Origin: Algoriphagus winogradskyi
GTDB lineage: Bacteria; Bacteroidota; Bacteroidia; Cytophagales; Cyclobacteriaceae
NCBI RefSeq assembly: GCF_900182815.1
Contig: NZ_FXUA01000002.1
Coordinates: 558,001-622,000, forward strand
Length of the DNA: 64,000 nucleotides
Reading direction: 5' to 3'
The notes under the pieces are model-generated. The model was not told where the DNA came from, made no database searches, and saw only the letters and a program-made list of their open reading frames with translations. This document shows, one piece after another, positions 7,738 through 17,267 of the stretch. A program made the translations under genes and the position numbers. Every line of letters begins with the position of its first letter. The first letter of the stretch is position 1.

Positions 7738-10700
7738 TTGGATCGTCAGGACTTTCTTTCCATTTACCAATCAGACCCTATTTTTCAAACTATCGCACAT
7801 GAGATATCAAGTGGCGAAAAGCTTACCTATCAGATAAAAGGGCTATCTGGAAGTTTGGATATGGTGTTGTTTTCAGCGCTTTATCAGGCCAAGGGTGGTT
7901 TTCATTTGATCGTGGCTCAGGATAAAGAGGAAGCTGCATACCTCAATTCGGATCTTCAGAATTTGCTGAATACGGAAGAGCATATGATCTTTCCTTCCAG
8001 TTTCAAGCGCGCATATCAATACGAGGAAATCGACAATGCCAATGTGCTGATGCGCTCGGAGATTCTGAATCTGGTGTTGGAGGAAAAGGGAAAATCACGC
8101 ATCATTATCACTTACCCGGAAGCAATCTACGAGCGGGTGATTAACAAGAGATCACTCTTGGAGAACACCTTTTCTGCTAAAGTTGGGGAGCAAGTCGATA
8201 TGGAATTCGTATCAGAAATTCTTGCGAGCTATGATTTTGAGCGGACTGAGTTTGTCTATGAACCTGGGCAATTTGCTATCCGGGGTGGGATTTTGGATGT
8301 TTTTTCATTCTCAAATGAAAATCCATACCGCTTGGAGCTTTTTGGAAAAGAGATAGAAAGCATACGAACTTTTGACCCGGAATCCCAACTCTCCATTGCC
8401 AGCGTAGATCAAATTGCTTTGATTCCAAATGTTCAAACGAAACTTCTTCAGGAAGTAAGGCAGTCCTTTTTGGGATTTTTGCCTGAGGATACGATTATCT
8501 GGATTAAAGATTATCAACTGACACTTGATGTAATGGACGAATGTTTTCACAAAGCTTCTCTGGCTTTTGATCAAATCGTCAAAAAAACAAATAATACAAA
8601 AACCGTCCTCGGTCCTGGGGATTTGTTTGATAAAGGATCTGACTTTGCTACGCTTTCCACCAATTTTTCAAGAGTAGAATTTGGCAAGCAGTTTTATCTG
8701 AAAAATGCTAAGCAATCCTCTTGGGAGTCTCAGCCGCAGGCTTCTTTCAATAAGAATTTTGACTTGCTGGTTACACAGCTTTCAGAAAATGAAAAGAAGG
8801 GTTTTGTCAATGTTTTGACCGCTGAAAATGCTAAGCAAATCGATAGGTTGCTGGGTATTTTCAAAGAGTTAGATCCGACTTTACAAGTCCAAAGTATGCT
8901 TCTTGGCTTGCGCGAGGGATTTGATGATAAGCAGTCAAAAATTGCTTGCTTCACAGATCATCAGCTTTTTGAGCGTTTTCATCGCTATAAAACCCGAGAT
9001 AAAGCCAGTAAATCCAAAGCCCTTACTATCAAAGAGCTGAAAGCACTACATCCTGGAGACTACATTGTTCATGTTGATTATGGTGTAGGTCGATTTGCTG
9101 GTTTGGAGAAAGTGGATGTAGCAGGCAAAATGCAGGAAGCGGTTCGCTTGATCTTCAGAGATGATGATTTGCTTTATGTGAATATTCACTCTTTGCACAA
9201 AATCTCAAAGTTTTCCGGGCAAGAGGGTACAGTACCTTCTATGTCTAAGCTTGGATCTCCGGATTGGGAAAACAAGAAATCCAGAGCCAAAAAGCAGGTC
9301 AAAGACATTGCAAAGGACCTGATTGCGCTTTATGCCAAAAGAAGGTCAGCGGCAGGATTTGCTTTTAGTCAAGATTCTGTTCTGCAAATTGAGTTGGAAT
9401 CTTCTTTTATCTATGAGGATACACCTGATCAGGCTTCCGCTACACAAGATGTAAAATCGGATATGGAAAAATCTTATCCTATGGATCGCTTGGTTTGTGG
9501 AGATGTGGGATTTGGAAAAACTGAAGTAGCTATAAGAGCAGCTTTCAAAGCTGTCAATGATAGAAAGCAAGTGGCCATTTTGGTCCCAACGACCATTCTT
9601 GCCATGCAGCATTATCAAACTTTTAGTGAGCGATTGGAGAATTTCCCTGTGAAAGTGGAGTATATCAACCGCTTTCGCACTGCAAAAGAAATCAAGGAAA
9701 TCATCGCTCAAGTAAAAACCGGAGAGATTGACATCCTCGTAGGTACCCATAGGATTGTCAATAAGGATATTGAGTTCAAGGATTTGGGATTGTTGGTGAT
9801 TGATGAAGAGCAGAAGTTTGGAGTGAAAGTGAAAGATCAGTTGAAAAATCTACGCCTGAATGTGGATGTTTTGACTTTAACTGCCACACCAATTCCTAGG
9901 ACATTACATTTTTCCCTCATGGGAGCCAGAGATTTGTCTGTGATCGCTACACCTCCCCCAAACCGTCAACCCGTCACCACCGAAGTTCAAACCTTCCAGG
10001 AAGAAGTGATACGGGATGCAGTTTCTTATGAGCTGAGACGTGGTGGGCAAGTTTTCTTTGTTCATAATCGAGTGGGAGAAATTGATTCCATTGCCAATCT
10101 GATCATGAAATTAGTGCCTGATTCCAGAGTAGTTGGTGCTCATGGTCAGATGGATGGGAAAAAACTGGAAAAGGTCATGGTGGATTTTATTCACCACGAA
10201 TACGATGTGCTGGTGTCTACTAACATCATCGAATCAGGTCTGGATATCCCGAATGCCAATACCATTATTATCAACCGCGCCCATATGTTTGGAATGAGTG
10301 ATTTACACCAGATGCGCGGACGAGTTGGACGTAGTAATAAGAAAGCATTCTGCTATCTGCTAACGCAGCCTATGTCTGGCTTGACCGCAGAAGCAAGGAA
10401 ACGTATGCAAACGCTGGAAGAATTCTCGGATCTTGGAGATGGATTTAAGGTGGCTATGAAGGATTTGGATATTCGAGGAGCAGGTAATTTACTTGGAGCT
10501 GAGCAAAGTGGATTTATCACTGATTTGGGCTTTGAAATGTATCATAAAATTCTCGACGAAGCAGTTCAGGAATTAAAGGAAAATGAATTTGCAGCATTAT
10601 TTGAGACTGATTTAGCTGAAAAAGTGAAGGTGCTAGTTCAGGATTGCACGATTGAGACAGATCTTGAATTGTTGATTCCGGAAGAATACGTGGGAAATAT

Positions 10701-11091
10701 CAGTGAGAGATTAGGCCTGTATTCAAAACTGGATGCCATCAAGAACGAGGAGGAGTTGAATAAATTTTCTGCCATGTTGCTGGATAGATTTGGTCCTTTA
10801 CCAGAATCGGTGACCGATTTGATGGAAACGGTACGCTTGCGATGGAAAGCAGAAAAGCTTGGAATTGAAAAACTTGTATTGAAAGGCAATCTTATGAAAT
10901 GCCATTTACTACCTTCCAGCCGAGATGATTACTATTCCTCCGATATTTTCCAAAAAGTTATGCGATTTGCGCAGATGAATAGTAAACTTTGCAAAATAAA
11001 GGAGTACAAGAATCGTTTGATTCTTACATTATCGAATGTTTCTACGATTTCCAAAGCGCAGATCAAGCTAAAAGAAATGAATGAAGCCTAA
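7738..11091 (+). CDS. mfd: Transcription-repair coupling factor Mfd
   Basis: 1117 aa, the usual length. It displaces RNA polymerase stalled at DNA lesions and recruits UvrA. The N-terminal UvrB-like region contains RGGILDVFSF. The RNA-polymerase-interacting CarD-like domain is at about residues 435-500 (LHPGDYIVHVDYGVGRFAGLE). The RecG-like motor has Walker A GDVGFGKT (588-595), DEEQ (689-692), TATPIPRTL and QMRGRVGRS. The C-terminal TRCF domain follows. The start is TTG at 7738; the first in-frame ATG (7861) would remove about 40 conserved-looking residues. Confidence 0.97.
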   Translation: MDRQDFLSIYQSDPIFQTIAHEISSGEKLTYQIKGLSGSLDMVLFSALYQAKGGFHLIVAQDKEEAAYLNSDLQNLLNTEEHMIFPSSFKRAYQYEEIDNANVLMRSEILNLVLEEKGKSRIIITYPEAIYERVINKRSLLENTFSAKVGEQVDMEFVSEILASYDFERTEFVYEPGQFAIRGGILDVFSFSNENPYRLELFGKEIESIRTFDPESQLSIASVDQIALIPNVQTKLLQEVRQSFLGFLPEDTIIWIKDYQLTLDVMDECFHKASLAFDQIVKKTNNTKTVLGPGDLFDKGSDFATLSTNFSRVEFGKQFYLKNAKQSSWESQPQASFNKNFDLLVTQLSENEKKGFVNVLTAENAKQIDRLLGIFKELDPTLQVQSMLLGLREGFDDKQSKIACFTDHQLFERFHRYKTRDKASKSKALTIKELKALHPGDYIVHVDYGVGRFAGLEKVDVAGKMQEAVRLIFRDDDLLYVNIHSLHKISKFSGQEGTVPSMSKLGSPDWENKKSRAKKQVKDIAKDLIALYAKRRSAAGFAFSQDSVLQIELESSFIYEDTPDQASATQDVKSDMEKSYPMDRLVCGDVGFGKTEVAIRAAFKAVNDRKQVAILVPTTILAMQHYQTFSERLENFPVKVEYINRFRTAKEIKEIIAQVKTGEIDILVGTHRIVNKDIEFKDLGLLVIDEEQKFGVKVKDQLKNLRLNVDVLTLTATPIPRTLHFSLMGARDLSVIATPPPNRQPVTTEVQTFQEEVIRDAVSYELRRGGQVFFVHNRVGEIDSIANLIMKLVPDSRVVGAHGQMDGKKLEKVMVDFIHHEYDVLVSTNIIESGLDIPNANTIIINRAHMFGMSDLHQMRGRVGRSNKKAFCYLLTQPMSGLTAEARKRMQTLEEFSDLGDGFKVAMKDLDIRGAGNLLGAEQSGFITDLGFEMYHKILDEAVQELKENEFAALFETDLAEKVKVLVQDCTIETDLELLIPEEYVGNISERLGLYSKLDAIKNEEELNKFSAMLLDRFGPLPESVTDLMETVRLRWKAEKLGIEKLVLKGNLMKCHLLPSSRDDYYSSDIFQKVMRFAQMNSKLCKIKEYKNRLILTLSNVSTISKAQIKLKEMNEA

Positions 11092-11268
11092 TTTTGAAAT
11101 ATTTTAATGGCATAAAAATTGCAGATTTGCCTACCGATTTTGTTGATTTTCTGGGATTTTGGTGGTTTTTTGCCAAATGGAATAAAAGGACTTCAACTCA
11201 AATCATTGGAAGTGCTTTACATTGCAATTATATTAGCACACTGAAAAAGACCTAAAACAATTACAAAT

Positions 11269-12495
11269 ATGCGTCTGAGTAACAAATCTTGGGGAATGTG
11301 GGTAGCAGCTTTGGCAATAGTCGGAAGCTCTATTTTAACCTCTTGTAACAAAACTCCTGGGTACGGCAGAAGAACTGCGAATAAGCCTGGTAAAAAAAGT
11401 GCTACGACCGGAGCAGAGTTCAGTTTTGATGAAAATGATTCTACCCAATTTTTTGTAGCTAAAAATGCCGAGCAAATCCCAGGTCCAAACTTGAAATTCA
11501 TCCAAGGTGGTAGAGCTGTTTTAGGCTCTCAGGAAGAAGATGTGATGGCGTTCCGTGATAATCAGGAAAGAACTGTAACACTTTCAAACTTCTACCTTGA
11601 TGAAACTGAAGTCACTAATAATGATTTTAGAGAGTTTCTTTTCGATATGAAGAAAAAAGTGAGTGCAGATTCACTTCTAAAACTTGAGCCAAAGGATAAT
11701 GTATGGGCAGGAGGGGAAATGTCATTCAACGACATGTACCAGTCTTATTATTTCAGATTTCCAGGTTTCAATTTCTATCCTGTAGCTGGTGTTTCTTGGA
11801 CTCAGGCTAATGCTTACTCAAAATGGAGAACAGAATATGTTCAGGAGATTATCAGAAAAGAAAGAGAAATAGATTCAACTTTCACTAAAAATCAACTGAT
11901 AGAAAGAGGCGTTGCTCTGGCTGACTATAGATTGCCTACTGAGGCTGAGTGGGAGTATGCTGCTAAAGCAATGATTGGTACCCAATACCTTGACGAAAAT
12001 CAAGAATACGGTAGAATCTATCCTTGGGATGGGAGAGGTGTTCGTAACCCATATAATGTAAAAAGAAAAGGTAAGCAGGGTGATTTCCTTGCCAACTTCA
12101 AAAGAGGTAGAGGTGATTACGGTGGAATCTCAGGTGGTCAGAGAAATGATGGAGATATCATTCCTACTAACGTTTATGATATGGCTCCAAATGATTTCGG
12201 ACTGTACCACATGGCAGGAAATATGAACGAATGGGTTCAAGATATTTACCGACCACTTTCTTACCAAGATTTTGATGACCTTAACCCAGTTAGAAGTAAC
12301 GGCTTAGGGGATGAGGAAGATACTTATATGACTTCCATGCTTACAGATGAGCTTAGAGTTTATAAAGGAGGTTCTTGGAGAGATGTAGCTTATTGGTTAG
12401 CTCCAGGCACCAGAAGGTTTATGCATCAAGATTCAGCTACCAATCATATTGGTTTTAGATGTGCCATGATCTCTATCGGCGAGAAAGGCAACTAA
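11269..12495 (+). CDS. gldJ: GldJ-type gliding motility lipoprotein (SUMF1/FGE-like fold)
   Basis: 408 aa. The lipoprotein signal ends in the lipobox LTSC (Cys about residue 26). The rest is a formylglycine-generating-enzyme-like domain with landmarks FIQGGRAVLGS, NFYLDETEVTNNDFREF, YRLPTEAEWEYAAKA, NDFGLYHMAGNMNEWVQDIYRP and GFRCAMIS. The FKRGRGDYGGISGG and RPLSYQDFDDLNPVR stretches resemble GldJ more than GldK. GldJ supports gliding and the type IX secretion system at the cell envelope. It is shorter than Flavobacterium GldJ as I recall it. The catalytic cysteines of true FGE are not apparent, so a structural role is likely. Confidence 0.8.
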   Translation: MRLSNKSWGMWVAALAIVGSSILTSCNKTPGYGRRTANKPGKKSATTGAEFSFDENDSTQFFVAKNAEQIPGPNLKFIQGGRAVLGSQEEDVMAFRDNQERTVTLSNFYLDETEVTNNDFREFLFDMKKKVSADSLLKLEPKDNVWAGGEMSFNDMYQSYYFRFPGFNFYPVAGVSWTQANAYSKWRTEYVQEIIRKEREIDSTFTKNQLIERGVALADYRLPTEAEWEYAAKAMIGTQYLDENQEYGRIYPWDGRGVRNPYNVKRKGKQGDFLANFKRGRGDYGGISGGQRNDGDIIPTNVYDMAPNDFGLYHMAGNMNEWVQDIYRPLSYQDFDDLNPVRSNGLGDEEDTYMTSMLTDELRVYKGGSWRDVAYWLAPGTRRFMHQDSATNHIGFRCAMISIGEKGN

Positions 12496-12512
12496 GAAAT
12501 AACGAATTCACG

Positions 12513-12548
12513 AAAAGCCTCACCAATTGATTTTGGTGGGGCTTTTTT
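12513..12548 (+). terminator. Intrinsic terminator of gldJ
   Basis: AAGCCTCACCAA pairs with TTGGTGGGGCTT, followed by a run of T. It lies 18 bp after the gldJ stop codon and can also act for the convergent DUF1684 gene. Confidence 0.85.
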
Positions 12549-12568
12549 CATGTAAATTCATTAATGCT

Positions 12569-13174
12569 CTATTTCGCTGGCTTCATCACACCAGCATTGA
12601 TTGCCACAGAAATGTCATTTTCCTTAGGAGGAATAGGGCAGGCATATCCAGCCACATAGGCGCAATAAGGATTGTAGGCTTTGTTGAAATCCAATTCAAT
12701 GGTGTCTCCATTAGGAATGCTCAAGCCCATGTATCTTCCACCTCCATACGTTTCAATTCCGTTTGTCAGATCAGTAAAAGGTAAAAAGAGATAGTCTTTG
12801 TATTTTTCCTGAGTTCGTAGTTGGTGGCTTTGGTAGATATTCAATTGATATTCTTTACCATCTAAGGTAAACGTCGCAATCCCGTAGATGTCATAGTCTT
12901 TTATCGAGTTTGCAGTAGTTTTCATTTGAAATAAACTATGAGGAGGAAGCTTTTCAAATTTGGCTATTACATGAAATTTTTCATCAATTGGATAATAATC
13001 ATGTCCTGTAAAGGCAAGTTGTTGCTTCTCAGATAATGGCGATACATCAGGATTTTTAAATTCTTCATTCAGTTCACGCTGAAATTCTAGAATTGAAGCT
13101 TTGTAGTCATTTTGAGCATATAGTTTATTTGAAAGCCCGATAAATGCTAGAGAGAAAATCAGTAGTGCTTTCAT
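12569..13174 (-). CDS. DUF1684 domain-containing secreted protein
   Basis: 201 aa with a signal peptide (MKALLIFSLAFIGLSNKLYAQ). The conserved DUF1684 stretch is in the C-terminal half: GGGRYMGLSIPNGDTIELDF, then FNKAYNPYCAYVAGYACPIPP with two cysteines, and ending in NDISVAINAGVM. The molecular function of the family is not established as far as I know. The gene is monocistronic and convergent with gldJ. Confidence 0.85.
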   Translation of the reverse strand: MKALLIFSLAFIGLSNKLYAQNDYKASILEFQRELNEEFKNPDVSPLSEKQQLAFTGHDYYPIDEKFHVIAKFEKLPPHSLFQMKTTANSIKDYDIYGIATFTLDGKEYQLNIYQSHQLRTQEKYKDYLFLPFTDLTNGIETYGGGRYMGLSIPNGDTIELDFNKAYNPYCAYVAGYACPIPPKENDISVAINAGVMKPAK

Positions 13175-13370
13175 AGGGAGTTTATTCTAAATTCAGTTTG
13201 ACTTGGTAATTTTTATATAAGCCAAATTAGAATCTAAAAGTGAATTTTAGAAGATTTTTCCATTCGACCCGAATAAAAGGGAAGTAAAATTCTAAGCGCT
13301 TCATTTTCAATGCTTAGGCAAATCTCATTAAATTGATAATCTGATAGTAAACTTTTAACCTATACAAATT

Positions 13371-14360
13371 ATGGAAAGCAAAAATGGATTTTTGAAAATG
13401 AGTATTGCTGAATTTATTCCTTGGATACATGCCCAGCGCATAGCTCGCACCATTATCACTATTCAACAGCATCACACATGGAGCCCTAACTACACCCATT
13501 TCAACGGTAGAAATCATTTCGACAGACAATCAGCCATGAAAAATCATCATGTTCGAAATAATGGCTGGAGTGATATAGGGCAGCATTTTACGACCTTTCC
13601 AGATGGGACCATAGTTACCGGAAGGTCTTTAGAAGCCACTCCAGCATGTATTTTTGGTGCCAATAGAGACTCCATTTGTATCGAACATCTAGGTAATTTT
13701 GATAAAGATGGTGATGCAATGACAAACGAGCACAGAGATACCATAATTCAGATGACTGCAGTTCTTTGTGATAAATTTAGACTGCCAGTGAATACGTTTA
13801 GTATCATTTATCACCATTGGTTTGAACTCAGTACTGGGAAGAGGAATAATGGAACCGGCGGCAATAAGTCTTGTCCAGGTTCAAATTTCTTTGGTGGAAA
13901 TAAAGTTGAGGATTGTAAGTCTTTCTTTCTTCCGTTTGTAGAACAAGCTATTCAAGGATCCCATCTGACCATTGCTCCTCCTGCTATTGAAAAATATGTA
14001 GCAGTGACAGCTAATCTACTTAATGTACGTACCGCACCAAATGGGTCTTCTGCAAAAGCTCCAGATAGACAGGCTGCTCAATTAGGAGCAATTTTGAGAA
14101 TCTACGATGAATCCAATGGATGGCTTAAAATATCAAATAGTCAATCACACTGGGTTTATGGAAGATACACAACTGAGGTTCAAAGAGCTACTATCAATGC
14201 AAATGTGCTTCGAGTAAGGAGTGGTCCTGGGACAGCATATCCAATCGTAGATAACCTGATGAAGTCAGAAGAAGTATTCATATCCAAAGAATCAGATGGC
14301 TGGTGCAAAATGAGTTTGGAGGAAAAATGGTTAAGTAAAAGCTATTTGGATTTCAAATAA
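13371..14360 (+). CDS. N-acetylmuramoyl-L-alanine amidase-like protein with two SH3 domains
   Basis: 329 aa. Residues about 1-190 are an amidase_2 / peptidoglycan-recognition-type domain with candidate zinc ligands in QHHTWSP, YHHWF and KSCPGSNFF. Two bacterial SH3 domains follow at about 205-265 (NLLNVRTAPNG) and 270-329 (NVLRVRSGPGTAYPIVDN), which usually bind cell wall. It would cleave the bond between MurNAc and L-Ala. No signal peptide is visible at the N-terminus (MESKNGFLKMSIAEFIPWI), which is odd for a wall hydrolase and suggests a cytoplasmic role, another export route or phage-like lysis. Confidence 0.82.
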   Translation: MESKNGFLKMSIAEFIPWIHAQRIARTIITIQQHHTWSPNYTHFNGRNHFDRQSAMKNHHVRNNGWSDIGQHFTTFPDGTIVTGRSLEATPACIFGANRDSICIEHLGNFDKDGDAMTNEHRDTIIQMTAVLCDKFRLPVNTFSIIYHHWFELSTGKRNNGTGGNKSCPGSNFFGGNKVEDCKSFFLPFVEQAIQGSHLTIAPPAIEKYVAVTANLLNVRTAPNGSSAKAPDRQAAQLGAILRIYDESNGWLKISNSQSHWVYGRYTTEVQRATINANVLRVRSGPGTAYPIVDNLMKSEEVFISKESDGWCKMSLEEKWLSKSYLDFK

Positions 14361-14444
14361 TCTTGGAAAAAGATTTACCTAATTTACCCGATATGTGAGT
14401 TGATTTCTCATTTCGTGGAACTTCTCTAATTCCTTTTGCTACTT

Positions 14445-14483
14445 AAACCCGTCTATCTAACCGTTAGACGGGTTTCCCTTTTT
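14445..14483 (+). terminator. Intrinsic terminator after the amidase gene
   Basis: AAACCCGTCT and AGACGGGTTT form a 10-bp stem with an 11-nt loop, followed by CCCTTTTTT. Confidence 0.8.
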
Positions 14484-14571
14484 TGGAATATTCTTCGCTT
14501 TATTAAAAGTGCTTCCAAACCGAAGCTGCTTTCTGGCAAAGAGAGTAATTGCCAACTTAACCACTAAAACT

Positions 14572-15132
14572 ATGAGTTTATTAAAAGATGTAAGAGTAGC
14601 AATATTAGCTACGAATGGATTTGAAGAATCAGAATTAGTAGAGCCAAAACGTGCCCTTGAAAAAGAAGGTGCTGAAGTATTAATTATCTCACCGGAAAAT
14701 GATGAAATCAAAGGCTGGAAGAATGGAAATTGGAGTGATGCCATAAAAGTAGATGCAAGAGTAGATCAAGTAAGTTCGACTGACTTTGATTCCTTACTGA
14801 TTCCTGGAGGCGTGATCAATCCTGACCTATTAAGGAGAGATATGACTTCTGTGAATTTTGTCAAAAGCTTTTTCGAAGATCATAAACCGGTGGCGGCTAT
14901 TTGCCATGGCCCTCAAATGCTTATAGAAGCTGAAGTGACCAACGGCCGTACCTTGACATCCTTTGCGTCAATAAGAAAGGATCTTGAAAATTCTGGGGCA
15001 CATTGGGTAGATGAAGAAGTAGTCGTGGATAGCGGCTTAGTCACATCACGAAGCCCGAAAGACTTACCAGCATTCAATAAGAAGATGGTGGAGGAATTCC
15101 GGGAAGGAAAACATGCTGGACAAACAGCTTAA
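14572..15132 (+). CDS. PfpI/DJ-1 family protein (type 1 glutamine amidotransferase-like)
   Basis: 186 aa from the ATG at 14572; an upstream in-frame ATG (14509) would add residues with no family match. The protein begins MSLLKDVRVAILATNGFEESE, with the conserved Glu of the elbow region. The catalytic cysteine lies in AAICHGPQML, where the CHG triad is typical of PfpI/YhbO-like proteins. The end RSPKDLPAFNKKMVEEF is also typical. The family includes stress proteins, proposed deglycases and peptidases; the specific activity here is uncertain. It is monocistronic with its own terminator. Confidence 0.9.
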   Translation: MSLLKDVRVAILATNGFEESELVEPKRALEKEGAEVLIISPENDEIKGWKNGNWSDAIKVDARVDQVSSTDFDSLLIPGGVINPDLLRRDMTSVNFVKSFFEDHKPVAAICHGPQMLIEAEVTNGRTLTSFASIRKDLENSGAHWVDEEVVVDSGLVTSRSPKDLPAFNKKMVEEFREGKHAGQTA

Positions 15133-15138
15133 TATAGA

Positions 15139-15165
15139 AGAGCCCGATTTATCGGGCTTTTTTTA
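15139..15165 (+). terminator. Intrinsic terminator of the PfpI gene
   Basis: AGCCCGAT and ATCGGGCT form an 8-bp stem with a 2-nt minimal loop (opening to a larger one), followed by seven T. Confidence 0.85.
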
Positions 15166-15299
15166 TTTGATGCTTATCGTATTCAGTTAACATAAAACTA
15201 TTAATACATACTGTTTTGAAATCTTAACATCGGTATTGTGAACACAGCATTTCAGAAAGCGTACTATTATTACGTTATTCATAGTTAAACTGCATTTAT

Positions 15300-17183
15300 A
15301 TGAAAAGACTTTCCATTGCCTTACTGTTTTCTTTGTTAACCATACTTGCTTATTCGCAGGAGATCAAGGAAACTTCTTTTAAATCCGAAATCCAAGAAGT
15401 CACGGTTTTCCTATCCGGAGCCCAAGTATTTGAAACTTCCAGCGGACAGATCTCTGCTGGGGAGTCATTTATCCTGATCAAGGGACTTTCTCCTTATGTG
15501 GATGAAAAGAGTATTCAGGTCAAAGGTATGGGTGATTTTACGATTCAGGCAGTTAATAAGCGCTTAGATTACCTCTCTGAGCAAAAAACTGGGGAGAAAG
15601 TTAAAATGCTACAGGATTCTATTTTGGCAATCCAAAGAAACCAAAGTATAGAAAAAGGGCGCCTGGAAGTGCTAAAGGAAAAAACCAGTTTGCTTAATGC
15701 CAATAAGAATATCGGCGGAACTCAGAATGGAGCTAGTCTGACAGAATTGAAACAGGCGATGGATTTTTACGATGCTGAGCTGATGAAAATCAAAGCTGAG
15801 GAACTGAAAATACAAGCGAATCTTCAAAAGGAAAATGAGGAGATGAATAAGCTCAGCAATCAAATTGCTGCAATGCAGGAATCCGGTAATGAATCAACCA
15901 CCGAAATCAGAATCAGAGTGAAAGCAGAACGAGCAGGTGCTGCCAATTTTGAAATCAATTACCTGGTTGCTAATGCAGGATGGTACCCAAAATACGATGT
16001 GCGTGTAAAAGATGTGAGTTCCCCACTTTCCTTGACGTATAAGGCAGAAGTTTATCAAAATACCGGAGTTGACTGGAAGGACGTGAAACTGAGATTTTCC
16101 AACGGTAACCCAAACCAAGGCGGACAAATCCCTGATTTAGAAAAATGGGAATTGAATTTTGCCAGATTGACCACTTTCAATCCTAGGACTCAAAACTTCG
16201 GGTCAGTTTCTGGCAGAATTACAAGTGCTTCTGACGGTAGCCCTCTTCCGGGTGCAAATGTGGTAGTTTCTGGAACATCGTTAGGTACAGTTGCAGATAT
16301 GGAGGGAAATTACTCGATAACTTTGCCTTCAGGGGCAAACCAATTGAGCGCACATTATATAGGTTATCTATCTCAAGAGGTTTTTGTGAATTCATCAAGA
16401 GTAAATATTTCTTTAATGGAAGATGCCGTCGCTTTGGATGAGGTGGTTGTGGTAGGGTATGGCACTCAAAGTAAGAAAGCTTTAGAAGGCAAGGTTTCTG
16501 GTGTTAAGATTAGAGGTACTAATTCCCTGAATTCTTCACCAGCTCAAGCGCTACAGATTTCCGTAGTAGAAAACCAAACCACAGTAGAAATCGAAGTTGC
16601 AGAGCCTTACTCTATCAAATCCAATGGGGAGAAAACCTTGGTTGATCTGAAAAATTATGAGGTAGATGCTGCCTACAGTTATTCGGTTGTACCTAAACTT
16701 GATAATGATGCATTCCTGATTGCTGAGATTGCCGATTGGAGTCAATACAGTTTGCTGGAAGGAGAAAGCAATCTATACTTCGAAGATGGCTTTGTAGGCA
16801 GATCAATATTGAATGGATCTTCATTGCAGGATACCTTGGAAATCTCCATGGGACGGGATAGAAGCATTGTGATCCAACGGGAGAAAAATGATGAATTTTC
16901 GAAAAAACGAGCTATTGGGTCAAACATTACAGAGAGTCGCGAGTACAAAATCACAGTGAAAAACAATAAATCTCAGCCCGTGACGATCAATGTGGAAGAT
17001 CAGATTCCTGTTTCTGTGAATTCTGATATTACCGTCGAGGCATTAGGACTTTCTGGGGGTAAATTAGATCCGAATACTGGATTAGTCACTTGGACTATAA
17101 CTTTGCAGCCGGGGGCTCAACAAGAGCTCAAACTTCAGTACGAAGTGAAATATCCAAAGCGGGAAAAAGTGATTTTGGATTAA
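15300..17183 (+). CDS. MuiA-like (DUF4139/DUF4140) secreted protein with inserted SusC-type module
   Basis: 627 aa with a signal peptide (MKRLSIALLFSLLTILAYSQ). The N-terminal DUF4140 domain (about 30-125) leads into a coiled coil (about 100-200) and the mucoidy-inhibitor DUF4139 beta domain. Between about residues 300 and 400 a carboxypeptidase-regulatory-like domain (SGRITSASDGSPLPGANVVV, then VADMEGNYSI) and the start of a TonB plug (LDEVVVVGYGTQ) are inserted. The DUF4139 strands then resume (EPYSIKSNGEKTLVDL) to the end. The insert is the N-terminal module of SusC receptors but no barrel follows. The function is unknown; possibly an envelope adhesion or assembly factor. Confidence 0.8.
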   Translation: MKRLSIALLFSLLTILAYSQEIKETSFKSEIQEVTVFLSGAQVFETSSGQISAGESFILIKGLSPYVDEKSIQVKGMGDFTIQAVNKRLDYLSEQKTGEKVKMLQDSILAIQRNQSIEKGRLEVLKEKTSLLNANKNIGGTQNGASLTELKQAMDFYDAELMKIKAEELKIQANLQKENEEMNKLSNQIAAMQESGNESTTEIRIRVKAERAGAANFEINYLVANAGWYPKYDVRVKDVSSPLSLTYKAEVYQNTGVDWKDVKLRFSNGNPNQGGQIPDLEKWELNFARLTTFNPRTQNFGSVSGRITSASDGSPLPGANVVVSGTSLGTVADMEGNYSITLPSGANQLSAHYIGYLSQEVFVNSSRVNISLMEDAVALDEVVVVGYGTQSKKALEGKVSGVKIRGTNSLNSSPAQALQISVVENQTTVEIEVAEPYSIKSNGEKTLVDLKNYEVDAAYSYSVVPKLDNDAFLIAEIADWSQYSLLEGESNLYFEDGFVGRSILNGSSLQDTLEISMGRDRSIVIQREKNDEFSKKRAIGSNITESREYKITVKNNKSQPVTINVEDQIPVSVNSDITVEALGLSGGKLDPNTGLVTWTITLQPGAQQELKLQYEVKYPKREKVILD

Positions 17184-17206
17184 GGTTGATACTATGGTAA
17201 ATAGCT

Positions 17207-17243
17207 AAAAAGGGGGTAAACATAATTGTTTACCCCCTTTTTT
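17207..17243. terminator. Bidirectional intrinsic terminator
   Basis: AAAAAGGGGGTAAAC pairs perfectly with GTTTACCCCCTTTTT around a 6-nt loop. It lies between the convergent MuiA-like and phosphodiesterase genes. Confidence 0.9.
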
Positions 17244-17267
17244 AATGGTCAGAAATGAATGAACTCC

